Assembly (NCBI GenBank): GCA_027578815.1
Contig: JANBTH010000063.1
Span: forward strand, 1 to 42,760
From: Coemansia sp. RSA 1804
Taxonomy: Eukaryota; Kickxellomycota; Kickxellomycetes; Kickxellales; Kickxellaceae
DNA length: 42,760 nt
Direction of reading: 5' to 3'
The number at the start of each line of letters is the position of its first letter. The stretch's first letter is position 1. The notes beneath the pieces were generated by a model. The model saw only the letters and a list, made by a program, of their open reading frames with translations, had not been told where the DNA came from and did no database searches. Of this stretch, positions 29,574 to 37,848 are shown one piece after another. The position numbers were made by a program, and so were the translations under genes.

Positions 29574-30737
29574 ATGAAGGCGTTTTCGATCCTAACAGTG
29601 CTGGCAGCGGCGGCGGCGGCGGCGGCATCGGGGGCCTCGATTGCAAGCGAGGTGCTTGGCGAGCCGCTGTTCATCTACGTGAAGGGCCCGGGCGAGACGC
29701 TGACGTCGGGGCTCTCGAGCAGCAGCAGCAGCGAGCAGCAGCAGCAGCAGCAGCAGCAGGCGGCCGACACCGAGGCAGAGGCAGCAGCGGTATCGTCGGC
29801 ACCCGCGGAGGCCGAGTACACAACACCGGCAGCACCGACAACAAGCGCGTACGAGGAGCCAGCTGCGACGAGTTCGGCGGCAGACGAAGCGGGAACCGGC
29901 GACGAGCAGGCGTCGAGCGGGGGCGCGATCCCCGACGGACAGGGCAACAAGTTCAATGTGCCGAGCGGCGGCGTGCGGTTCCCGTGGAACTACGGTAATT
30001 CTGACAAGGTGGTGCCGATCACGCCCGGATCAACCAACGGCGGGTGGGCGATGTCGCCGAACCAGGCGTGCACGCCGGGCACGTGGTGTCCGTACGCCTG
30101 CGAGTCCGGCTACTACTCGGCGCAGTGGGACCCGAGCGCGCTGCTGTACAACGGCGCCGGATCGATGAACGGCGGGCTGTTCGCCGACGCCTCGGGCAAG
30201 CTGACCAAGCCGTATCCGAGCAAGCCGTTCTGCGCGCCCGGCATGTTCAACGCCTACATCAAGAACACGCTGGCGCAGCCGGTGTCGGCCTGCCAGACCA
30301 TCTACCCCGGAAACGAGGCGATGCTGATTCCGACCGTGGCGCAGGGCAACGGCGGGACCGCGCCCCTCAACGTTGTGCCGAGCTCGTACTGGCTGGGCAC
30401 ATCGTCGCAGTTCTACGTCAACCTGGCCGGATCCACCGACGCCCAGTGCATCTGGGGCACAGCCGCCAAGGCGGTTGGCAACTGGGGGCCCTACATCTTC
30501 GGCGCCGGCCAGAGCAAGGACGGCAACACGTACATCAGCCTCCAGTACAACCCGCTGTACCTGAGCGTCGGCTTCAAGGCCGCCGACACCTACAACGTGC
30601 GCATCGAGTGCGCGTCGGGCGCCTGCAACTTCCCGACCGGCGGCAAGTGCCAGTGCGAGAAGGGCGTGTGCTCCGTCGACAACGGCTGCACCGTGACGCT
30701 GACGGGCGACGCCAAGGCGAACTTTGTCATCTACTGA
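29574..30737 (+). CDS. SUN-family (SIM1/UTH1/SUN4-like) cell-wall glucan protein
   Basis: Secreted or wall protein acting in septation and beta-glucan remodelling (family GH132-type). 387 residues. The signal peptide is Ala-rich (1-23, MKAFSILTVLAAAAAAAASG). A Ser/Gln/Ala/Glu low-complexity linker (about 45-120) includes an 8-Gln run at 55-62. The SUN domain covers about 125-387: FPWNYGN, TPGTWCPYACESGYYSAQWDPS, KPFCAPG, SACQTIYPGNEAMLIPT and a cysteine-rich end (ASGACNFPTGGKCQCEKGVCSVDNGC). WCPYACxxGYYxxQW is diagnostic. It is strongly GC-rich. It reads away from the upstream spacer, with the START-like gene converging from the other side (stops about 116 nt apart). Confidence 0.92.
   Translation: MKAFSILTVLAAAAAAAASGASIASEVLGEPLFIYVKGPGETLTSGLSSSSSSEQQQQQQQQAADTEAEAAAVSSAPAEAEYTTPAAPTTSAYEEPAATSSAADEAGTGDEQASSGGAIPDGQGNKFNVPSGGVRFPWNYGNSDKVVPITPGSTNGGWAMSPNQACTPGTWCPYACESGYYSAQWDPSALLYNGAGSMNGGLFADASGKLTKPYPSKPFCAPGMFNAYIKNTLAQPVSACQTIYPGNEAMLIPTVAQGNGGTAPLNVVPSSYWLGTSSQFYVNLAGSTDAQCIWGTAAKAVGNWGPYIFGAGQSKDGNTYISLQYNPLYLSVGFKAADTYNVRIECASGACNFPTGGKCQCEKGVCSVDNGCTVTLTGDAKANFVIY
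29719..29759 (+). repeat. (CAG)n run coding Ser then Gln
   Basis: AGC/CAG repeats with a single interrupting GAG encode the Ser and Gln runs in the linker of the SUN-family protein; a likely length-variable site. Confidence 0.9.
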
Positions 30738-30853
30738 GGCGGCGGAGTGCCGGGCAGAATGCCGCATTTCTTCACTTTGTTAGCTTGTTAACGAATCCCC
30801 TTTATCATTTTATTTTATAACACGCACCCCCCACCCGGATATCTGTCCGCTGC

Positions 30854-32068
30854 TCACGTGGCAGTCCCTGCCTTGAGCTTCCCCACGTAGTGCAGCAGGG
30901 CCTCGGCCTCCCTGGGGAACGCGTTGGCGATCGAGCGGTCGGACACGAACGAGGGGACCCAGCCCGAGAAGTCCGAGTGGTGGATGCAGATCCACTCGAC
31001 GCGGCCGTCGGCGTACTCGCGGACCTCCTCGTACGACTCGTAGAACGCGCGCACGTGGCCGCGTTGCGCGGTGCAGCTCCGGTGCAGCATCGGGATGCTG
31101 ACGATCTGGAACCGCCGCACGGGCTTTCCGCCTGCGCCGGCGCGGCGCCGCGCATCGCCGTCATCGTCGCCATCGTCGCCATCGTCATCATCGCCGGTGC
31201 CGGTGCCGGTGCCGGTGCCGTTGCCGTTGCTGGGGCGCAGGCTGCGCGTGTCGCTGAATCCGTGGCTGTCGAGGCCGGCAAACTGGTTCTGCGGCGGCAG
31301 GAATGGCGGCGGCGGCGGAAGCGATGCCGCTGCGTAGGCCTGCGTCTGGTCGTGGAGATCGACGACGCTGCGCGCGCTCTTGAGCCCCTTGTGGAAGACT
31401 CCGCCGCCGCCGCCGCCGTTGCTGATGCTGAGCGTGGGGCTGGCCGGCGAGCTGTCGCTGCGCATCGGATAGCCGACCGGCGACCCCGGCGCATACTGGT
31501 GGCTGTGGCCGTGGCCGTGGATGGCGGCCAGGTTCATCGACGACTGCGACCGCATCGACGCCGCCACCAGGTTGGCCATGCTGGCCGAGGGCGTGAAGAG
31601 GCGGGGCTTCGGCCTGGCCGCCTCGCCCAGGAACTCGCGCTTGATAACGAGCTGGCAGTAGTCGCGGCGCGCACGCAGGCCCTGCGACCGGAACGAGTAT
31701 CTGAAGACGTCGCACAGGTTCGGCACAATGGCCTCGATGCGCTCGAGCCCCGCCATCATCGGCGTCCACCGCGGGAGGTGGTCTGCGCGGTTGACAAACA
31801 GCACGCTCTTCAGGTCGTCGTACGAAACCGCTTGCTTGCCGTCTGTTGCTATCGCTACGTTTCGCCGCAGCCACCGGTGGTCCTCGTGCGGATTCCGGTT
31901 CTGTCTCTGCACCGTCATTGCCTCCGACTCCCGCACCACCGGGTACCGGCGCGTGTACGATATCAGGTCGTCGCATTTGTTCAGGTATTGCGTGACGAAG
32001 TCGTCGAACTTTGCCTGGCTGTCCACCGGCGACGGCACGACCGCGCGGCTGATTGGCTTCAGGACCAT
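30854..32068 (-). CDS. START-like (DUF3074-type) lipid-binding protein
   Basis: 404 residues from the ATG at 32068. The C-terminal part RRFQIVSIPMLHRS...RGHVRAFYESYEEVR...GRVEWICIHHSDFSGWVPSFV...FPREAEALLHYV (about 318-398) matches the end of fungal DUF3074 START-like domains, which form a hydrophobic pocket for a lipid. The N-terminal part (about 20-148, with HRWLRRNV and GLRARRDYCQLVIKREF) supplies the first strands. Between them lies a low-complexity insert of about 170 residues: Met/Ser-rich, HGHGHSH, poly-Gly, poly-Pro, (GT)n and an Asp/Gly tract. No membrane segment or signal peptide is present, so a cytosolic lipid carrier or sensor is likely. The ligand is unknown. Confidence 0.75.
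   Translation of the reverse strand: MVLKPISRAVVPSPVDSQAKFDDFVTQYLNKCDDLISYTRRYPVVRESEAMTVQRQNRNPHEDHRWLRRNVAIATDGKQAVSYDDLKSVLFVNRADHLPRWTPMMAGLERIEAIVPNLCDVFRYSFRSQGLRARRDYCQLVIKREFLGEAARPKPRLFTPSASMANLVAASMRSQSSMNLAAIHGHGHSHQYAPGSPVGYPMRSDSSPASPTLSISNGGGGGGVFHKGLKSARSVVDLHDQTQAYAAASLPPPPPFLPPQNQFAGLDSHGFSDTRSLRPSNGNGTGTGTGTGDDDDGDDGDDDGDARRRAGAGGKPVRRFQIVSIPMLHRSCTAQRGHVRAFYESYEEVREYADGRVEWICIHHSDFSGWVPSFVSDRSIANAFPREAEALLHYVGKLKAGTAT
31157..31224 (-). repeat. Coding microsatellites in START-like gene
   Basis: Back-to-back runs of (GTC/GCC/ATC) and then (GGTGCC)n on the plus strand encode the Asp/Gly tract and the (Gly-Thr)n tract of the insert. Confidence 0.8.
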
Positions 32069-32807
32069 TTACTGTCTTGCTGGTGAAGAATTGACGAATT
32101 GAAAGAAATTTATGTAATTAACAAGCGTGTTGGAACAAAAGCGACTGACTGACTGACTGACTGACTGACTGACTGACTGACTGACTGACTGAATGGGGAA
32201 AGGCAAAACGAAATGAAAACAAAGTGTAGTAAACGGTCCCAATAGAAATTGAGGAAGGGAGGAGAGGAAGGACGCGGAGCTGGGACAAGACACGGTGTTT
32301 GTTTTGGATATTGCACCTTCTGCCTGCGCTATTAAGGCCGTTGTTGTTGGGGGGGGGGGACGAGCTGAGAGTGGGGGATGTTTGCATTAGAGTTTTGCTT
32401 TATTACGCTTGCCGTTTCAATGCCTTGATTGTTCTGGCGCCGCCGCTGCTGCTTTTTGTTGCTGCTGTTGTTGATGTGAAAGAAGATAAAACAACAGCCA
32501 AACGCCAAAACCAAAGGAGACAAGTGAAAACAGGTAATAGTCCGTTTTCTGTAATTTTTCTCCACAGTGGAGCAGCAAAAAACGGGCTGACTTGCTCACT
32601 CTAAAAGAGCTTGCAGATCACAGTAGCTCAAAAACAATAATCAGTTGGGGATGGAAAAAAAAGAAATAAGAATAATCGAAAGCGAAAATTGCGAAAGTTA
32701 GAAAGACCGAAACGACAGAAAAAAGACATCAAGGCGCAGATCCGGCCAATAGGAAGAGCGGTGCGCGGGACCATCAGCGCAATCGGATCAGCAGGCGCTA
32801 ATCGCGA
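32069..32807. other. Spacer between MCM6 stop and START-like start
   Basis: About 740 bp with the START-like promoter, the GACT microsatellite, an 11-G run near 32349-32359, GCT/TGT repeats near 32440-32470 and a CCAAT near 32746. Short frames here are repeat-derived. No gene recognised. Confidence 0.45.
32143..32192 (+). repeat. (GACT)12.5 tetranucleotide microsatellite
   Basis: Fifty bases of perfect GACT repeats starting 75 nt upstream of the START-like ATG, so probably in its promoter or 5'UTR. Confidence 0.98.
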
Positions 32808-35555
32808 TCAGGAATCGATCGCAAAGTTGGGGTGGAGCATGAGGAGCGGGCCCCTGGGACCGTCAGCATCCTCACTCTCGCCATCGGCAGCAGTCTCCCC
32901 ACCACCGGCGGGGCCCAGCGCAGGGGCGTCGCGCAGCGCAATGACGCAGCCCTCGGTGGACACCAAGTACTTGAGAACGGCCCTGACGTTGCTCTGCTCG
33001 GTCGCCAGCTCCTCCTCGGACTCGATGACATCCTCGCGCTGCAGCAGGTACCACTCAATCAGATCCTCCTGGCGGACGCAGTCGGCTTCCGCTCCAGCTT
33101 CAGCTTCTGTATCAGCCGCTGCGGCGGCGTTGGCCGCCTGCTCCTCGGCGTCGTGCAGACGCAGCACAAGCATCGCGCGGATGCGGTCAAAGTCCTCGCG
33201 CTTCACCGTGACCTTCTTTCTGGGCGCCGGCTCCTGCTGGTGCTGGGTCTGGGACTGGGGCTGGGACTGGGGCACCATCGGATCCGCAGTTTCCATTGGC
33301 TGGATCTCCTCAGTATCGTTGGCGCCCTCCAGCACATCAACATCGACATCGTCCATCTCGACGTGCACGATCGAGCGGCGCAGCAGCCGCACGGCCTCGC
33401 GCACATGCGGAACCTCGATTGTGCGCGAGCAGTGGGCGCGCGCAAGCGCCTCGCTGAGCCGGATCAGCGACTCGAGCTGCCGCACCGTGATGCGGGACGC
33501 GTTGCGCGCGCCGCCGCCGCTGCCGCCAACGTCGTCCTGGCGCAGATTGCGGTACGACTCCCACAGCAGCCGCGCGGCGGACTCTGACAGAACCGGATCG
33601 ATTGCGCGCGCGTAGCGGATGAACCGCCGCAGCGCGGCGGGCGCCAGCGGCGGCGCGACGGCGCGGTCGCGCAGCTGGTGGACGGAGACGATGTGGCGCG
33701 CAGTGTTGGCGTCGGCGGCGTCGCTGGCCTCGTCGAGCACGACGAAGAACAAGTCGAAGCGCGACATGATGGGCGCGGACATCGCCACGTTCTGGCGCAG
33801 CGTCAGCCGCCGGTCGTAGCGGCCGCCGACGGGGTTGGCGGCAGCGAGAATCGAGGTGCGCGCGCTGAGCGAGGCGTGGATACCGGCCTTGGCGATCGAG
33901 ATCGTCTGCTGCTCCATGGCCTCGTGGATGGCCACCTGGTCGGCGATGTCCATCTTGTCGAACTCGTCGATGCAGCACACGCCGTGGTCCGCCAGCAGCA
34001 GCGCGCCAGCCTCGATTGTGAAGTCGCCGGTCTCGGCGTCGCGCACCACGCTGGCGGTCAGTCCGGCCGCCGACGACGCGCGCCCCGACGCAAACACCGC
34101 GCGCGGCAGCAGCCCGGCCACGTACTTGAGCAGCTGCGACTTGGCCACGCCCGGATCGCCGACCACGCACACATTGATGTCGCCGCGCAGCCGCAGGCCG
34201 TCGCGGGTGCGCTTGTGCACGCCGCCAAGCAGCTGCAGCAGAATCCCGCGCTTCACGTCAAGGTGGCCGTGCACCGTCGGCGCAATCGACCGCACCAGAT
34301 CCTCGACTGCGCGGTCGCTTCCGTCGCCGACGCTCTCGAGCTCGGCGCGCTCCGCGGGCGTCAGCTGCGCCGACTCCTCGGCGTCGGCGTCGGCGTCGGC
34401 CTGCGCGTGGCACGCAATGAACGCAAGCCGGTGCGTGCGCGCCTCGGCGCCCGGCGCAATGTCGGGAACCGCAACAAGCGCGCCCGTGAAGCGCGCGCGG
34501 TCGCCGGGCTTGACGCGCTCGACGGCGTCGCCGCGCACAACAACATCCATTGTGCGCGGCATGCTGCCGGGCGGGATCTCGGCGGCGTTCTCCTGCACCC
34601 GCACCCGCTGCCAGTCGGCGAACCGGCTCTGGTCGGCCGCCACCGCCCACGCCGTGCGGTTCTGGCAAACCGGGTTGTCGCAGATCCGGGGCTCCGTGTA
34701 GGCGTACTGCTGCACCACGGGCCCGCACACGCTGTTGCACTCGCTGCACCGGAACATCCCGCTCACCAGCTCCGGCCGCACCTCGCTTGTGCGCGTCACC
34801 GTTCCGCTGATACACGCCAGCGTTCCGATCTTGTCGGCGCGCAGCTCGCGGATCCGGTGCACGCCCGGGAGGCCCGTGATGCCAACCGCCACGCTGTCGT
34901 CGTCGTCGTCAGCGCTGTCCTTGCTGCGCGGCACGCCGTCGCCCGCATGCGTTGCGCGGTACACGCGCCGCGCGCCCAGCCGCATGTACGGCTCCAGGCG
35001 CAAGTAGTTCTCAACCAGCGCCTGCGCCGCGCGCTCGTCGTACCGCATCAGATGGCCCACGTCAAAATAGACAGTCGCGCACTCGTCAAGCCGCATCCTG
35101 CTGATCTGCTGCATGTAGATGCGCCGCCCATACTGTGCATCCTCCTCCGCCTCTCCTGCTTGTTGCTCTGCTTGCTCTTGCTCTTGATGCTCGTCGTTCT
35201 CGAATGTCTCGAGGAACGTCTGGAATATGATCCCAAACGCCTCCGCCGCCTCGTCGCGTATCTTCGCGCGTCCCTCGCGCGACTGGATCCCCAGCGTGTC
35301 GCGCAGCCTCCGCGACCGCTCGTCCTGCACTTCCTGGCTGGTCGTGCGCGCCGCCTCCGTTCGCGGCTCGTTTATCGTTGCCAGCTCCGACATCCCTCCC
35401 TGCGACGACATCGAGTAGTCTGCGCTCTCCGCTATCCGCCGTCTGAGCGATACCTCGCTCTCCAGCATCGGGATGCTCGATGTTGGTGGCGGCATTGCCC
35501 CGCTGCTTGTCAGTGGGTTGGCGCGTCCCCTGTTGCTGTTCATCGAAGGTGCCAT
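32808..35555 (-). CDS. MCM6: MCM6, replicative helicase subunit
   Basis: Subunit of the MCM2-7 ring that unwinds DNA at replication forks. The longest frame opens on TTG upstream; the first ATG at 35555 gives 915 residues. A disordered N-terminus (1-95) is Ser/Thr/Arg-rich. The zinc site Cys270, Cys273, Cys292, Cys297 (FRCSEC, YTEPRICDNPVCQNR) has the spacing and flanks of MCM6 rather than of other MCMs. Walker A GDPGVAKS is at 466-473, Walker B CIDEFDKM at 528-535, and the arginine finger SRFD at 598-601. The C-terminus (about 780-915) carries a winged-helix-like region after an acidic and Gln-rich stretch, and an Asp/Ala run (ADADADAEE) interrupts the N-C linker near 386. The gene is strongly GC-rich. 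An MluI box sits 230 nt upstream. Confidence 0.94.
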   Translation of the reverse strand: MAPSMNSNRGRANPLTSSGAMPPPTSSIPMLESEVSLRRRIAESADYSMSSQGGMSELATINEPRTEAARTTSQEVQDERSRRLRDTLGIQSREGRAKIRDEAAEAFGIIFQTFLETFENDEHQEQEQAEQQAGEAEEDAQYGRRIYMQQISRMRLDECATVYFDVGHLMRYDERAAQALVENYLRLEPYMRLGARRVYRATHAGDGVPRSKDSADDDDDSVAVGITGLPGVHRIRELRADKIGTLACISGTVTRTSEVRPELVSGMFRCSECNSVCGPVVQQYAYTEPRICDNPVCQNRTAWAVAADQSRFADWQRVRVQENAAEIPPGSMPRTMDVVVRGDAVERVKPGDRARFTGALVAVPDIAPGAEARTHRLAFIACHAQADADADAEESAQLTPAERAELESVGDGSDRAVEDLVRSIAPTVHGHLDVKRGILLQLLGGVHKRTRDGLRLRGDINVCVVGDPGVAKSQLLKYVAGLLPRAVFASGRASSAAGLTASVVRDAETGDFTIEAGALLLADHGVCCIDEFDKMDIADQVAIHEAMEQQTISIAKAGIHASLSARTSILAAANPVGGRYDRRLTLRQNVAMSAPIMSRFDLFFVVLDEASDAADANTARHIVSVHQLRDRAVAPPLAPAALRRFIRYARAIDPVLSESAARLLWESYRNLRQDDVGGSGGGARNASRITVRQLESLIRLSEALARAHCSRTIEVPHVREAVRLLRRSIVHVEMDDVDVDVLEGANDTEEIQPMETADPMVPQSQPQSQTQHQQEPAPRKKVTVKREDFDRIRAMLVLRLHDAEEQAANAAAAADTEAEAGAEADCVRQEDLIEWYLLQREDVIESEEELATEQSNVRAVLKYLVSTEGCVIALRDAPALGPAGGGETAADGESEDADGPRGPLLMLHPNFAIDS

Positions 35556-35961
35556 GCTTGGAAGAGTTGGGATGGTGGAAACAAATAAGTAAATAAGTAA
35601 ATAATCAGCTAGGTAAAGAAAAGAAGATGGCAAGTAAGAAAAAAAAAGCGAATCGTGTTCTGTTTTGCGCAACCTATTGGTGTTTTGTTTACCATAAAAC
35701 GAGCAGATGCCGCCAATGTTTATGCAAATCCATTTTTTTGTTTGCAAGCTAGCTGATTAGCGCTAGATACTGATTAGCTACACGCGTTCCATTTCTAATC
35801 TAATCACAATTCAACATCAACCAGCATGGAATTCTCATAACTATTGCTTCTCTCATTACTCTACTTTGAAAAATTTCAACCACTTTTGGCTTGGTAGTTA
35901 CTAATATATACTATATTTATTAATTTTAAAAATGATTTTATAGTGTGTTTTGAATGCTATC
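35556..35961. other. MCM6 promoter region
   Basis: About 400 bp between MCM6 and the pseudoprotease gene. It holds the TAAATAAG repeats near 35583-35603, one ACGCGT box and the AT-rich 3' end of the pseudoprotease gene. No gene seen. Confidence 0.45.
35782..35787. promoter_or_regulatory. MluI cell-cycle box (ACGCGT) upstream of MCM6
   Basis: ACGCGT is the MBF-binding core of G1/S genes in yeasts, a class that includes replication genes. It is the only copy in this spacer and lies about 230 nt before the MCM6 ATG. Functional use is inferred from context. Confidence 0.35.
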
Positions 35962-37356
35962 TCACTTTTCATCAGGAGAATGAAATGTATTAATATAAAT
36001 CTTGTACTTTGAGCTGCGGAACCATCCATTTTCATTTTGTGTTTCGTTGTTCTGTGTCTCGCAACCCACCTTGTTTGCGCACTCCCGTTTTCTTTTATAT
36101 CTGTCATACACGTACAGGACAATGCCTGCTAACATCAGTCCTCCAAGTATTGCGCAGAATACACTGATCAGAATGTTTTTCTTTGACAACGAACCGGTAT
36201 CGTCCTTTGAAATACTGCTATCCTCATTGTTGGGCGTATCCGCATCAGTGCTAAATACAAGACTATTGCTAGAAACAGAATCTGTGAATGCAATGTAAGC
36301 ATTATATGTGTTACTCTCAGTCTCCATACTGCCTCCGGATATACTCTGGGCCAGTTCTGCGCTATCTGTCGAACTGCCTACATTTTCTTCCGTTCTTGCT
36401 TTAGTCTGGTTTGCATAGAAGTCGCCATATGTAATTAGCGGATCTTGTGCTATTATTTTAGGTTGATTCATACTGTATTCCGAGTTTGACTGAGGTGCAA
36501 TGTCGTTGCTGCTTGGATAGTAGCTGATTTGATGGCCAAGAACTTTGGATGCAAATGCAATATAGTCTGCAAAAACCACGTAAATGCTACTTTGAAATCC
36601 AAATAATCTACATTTGCTCTGATCTGTTGACATCATAGTGTACACATATATCCCTGCAACATAGAGTTTGCCGGAGATATACGTGCTAACAGACCCATAT
36701 GGGATAGAACATCTTGTTAATTGACTGTATGGCGGATATGTTGTTGCGTTAGAACACAAAATATCATTAAAGTTATTTTCAATAACACTTGTGTCAGTCA
36801 CATTTTTGTATTGCTGGTTCAAATAATATGAACATTTATCTGCATCAGAATATTGGTTGGTCACAGTCAATACTCGAGTCCATTCCATTGTGTCCAAGTC
36901 TGCCAAACCGCGTCTACTCAGTACAACATCACCCCAGCTGCTATTTCTATCAATTGCAATGTGATTTGTCCAGTTTTCCGAGCTGTTATTGTTAAACTGA
37001 AGCACAGCTACTGGGTTAAGAAGAGTGGTGGAGTTGTACTCTGGATGCACTGTTATTGACTCAACTGTGTACTTGGCAGACTTGCTGTCAATACCTGTAT
37101 CTAAATAAACATCATATTTAGTATTTCTATCAACGCTGTTTCCTATATAATCAAGACAGGGTGCTGCTACAAACGCTGCTGTGCTGTCAATGACTCCAAG
37201 CTCACAAGACGTTTGCTTTCCGTTTTTGACGAGCACACCGCCCTTAATGGCAGATAAATCCAAGCTGGTGTCGCGAATAGCTAGGCCACTAGCAGTGGGT
37301 GCCAAAAGACACGGCGCAGCTAGAAAAGGAAGAATAAAGCGAAAAAGCAAGTTCAT
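35962..37356 (-). CDS. Membrane-anchored trypsin-fold pseudoprotease
   Basis: The first ATG at 37356 gives 464 residues. There is a signal peptide (1-24, MNLLFRFILPFLAAPCLLAPTASG), then a trypsin-like (S1, PA clan) domain at about 38-272, a Ser/Thr/Asn-rich stalk with several N-glycosylation sequons, one membrane segment (about 394-416) and a 48-residue tail starting with basic YKRKRE. The S1 fold is shown by ESITVHPEYNSTTLLNPVAVLQF, which follows the chymotrypsin strand before Asp102, by AAFVAAPCL at the His57 site, and by six cysteines placed like C42-C58, C168-C182 and C191-C220. The triad is lost: His57 is Pro66, Asp102 is Pro115 and Ser195 is Tyr220 (CSIPYGS). It should not cleave peptides; binding or receptor roles are possible. 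AT-rich coding. Confidence 0.72.
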   Translation of the reverse strand: MNLLFRFILPFLAAPCLLAPTASGLAIRDTSLDLSAIKGGVLVKNGKQTSCELGVIDSTAAFVAAPCLDYIGNSVDRNTKYDVYLDTGIDSKSAKYTVESITVHPEYNSTTLLNPVAVLQFNNNSSENWTNHIAIDRNSSWGDVVLSRRGLADLDTMEWTRVLTVTNQYSDADKCSYYLNQQYKNVTDTSVIENNFNDILCSNATTYPPYSQLTRCSIPYGSVSTYISGKLYVAGIYVYTMMSTDQSKCRLFGFQSSIYVVFADYIAFASKVLGHQISYYPSSNDIAPQSNSEYSMNQPKIIAQDPLITYGDFYANQTKARTEENVGSSTDSAELAQSISGGSMETESNTYNAYIAFTDSVSSNSLVFSTDADTPNNEDSSISKDDTGSLSKKNILISVFCAILGGLMLAGIVLYVYDRYKRKRECANKVGCETQNNETQNENGWFRSSKYKIYINTFHSPDEK

Positions 37357-37848
37357 AGCTAACAGGCTTAAATAAATTAATGTGAAATAAAAATAAAAGC
37401 GCGTAGAGCTAAAGAGAGCGGGCAGGATAAAAATGTGCAAAATGGAAAATAATGAACATTAAAAAATATGCAACATCGCCATCATTTTCATTTCAATACC
37501 TTTAATACATAAATGTTAACAAAGGCTTTATGTCTTCCTTTCTCTTTTTTCTTTCATTCTATCGGTTCCCTATTTTTTGTGAAACAAAGAACGAAAATAA
37601 TGCATCATCTACATTCAGATTGTTAGCATTTTATTGTGATTTGTAACGACAATTGTCAAGTATTTCACTATATAGCCGGCGTTAAAAAAGAAACTGATAT
37701 ACACATCAAAGTGCTCACAACGACATTGCACAAGGTTGCAATTCACAAGGATTATTTATATTAAAAGTTTTATTTCTACAATGCACAAAAAACACTTTCT
37801 AACAATAAAAATCTACAAAGCTTCTACTTACAACCGAAAAAAGCGGGG
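37357..37848. other. Spacer, no gene seen
   Basis: About 490 bp of AT-rich DNA: 5' side of the pseudoprotease gene and 3' end of the ABC transporter gene. Nothing structured was recognised apart from a TATATAG near 37670. Confidence 0.4.

Noticed and set aside
30890..32086. 398-codon plus-strand open frame opposite the START-like gene
   Set aside because: Antisense shadow with no domain; the minus-strand frame has a clear START-like match.
33678..35588. 636-codon plus-strand open frame opposite MCM6
   Set aside because: Antisense shadow of GC-rich MCM6; composition is Arg/His/Ala/Leu only.
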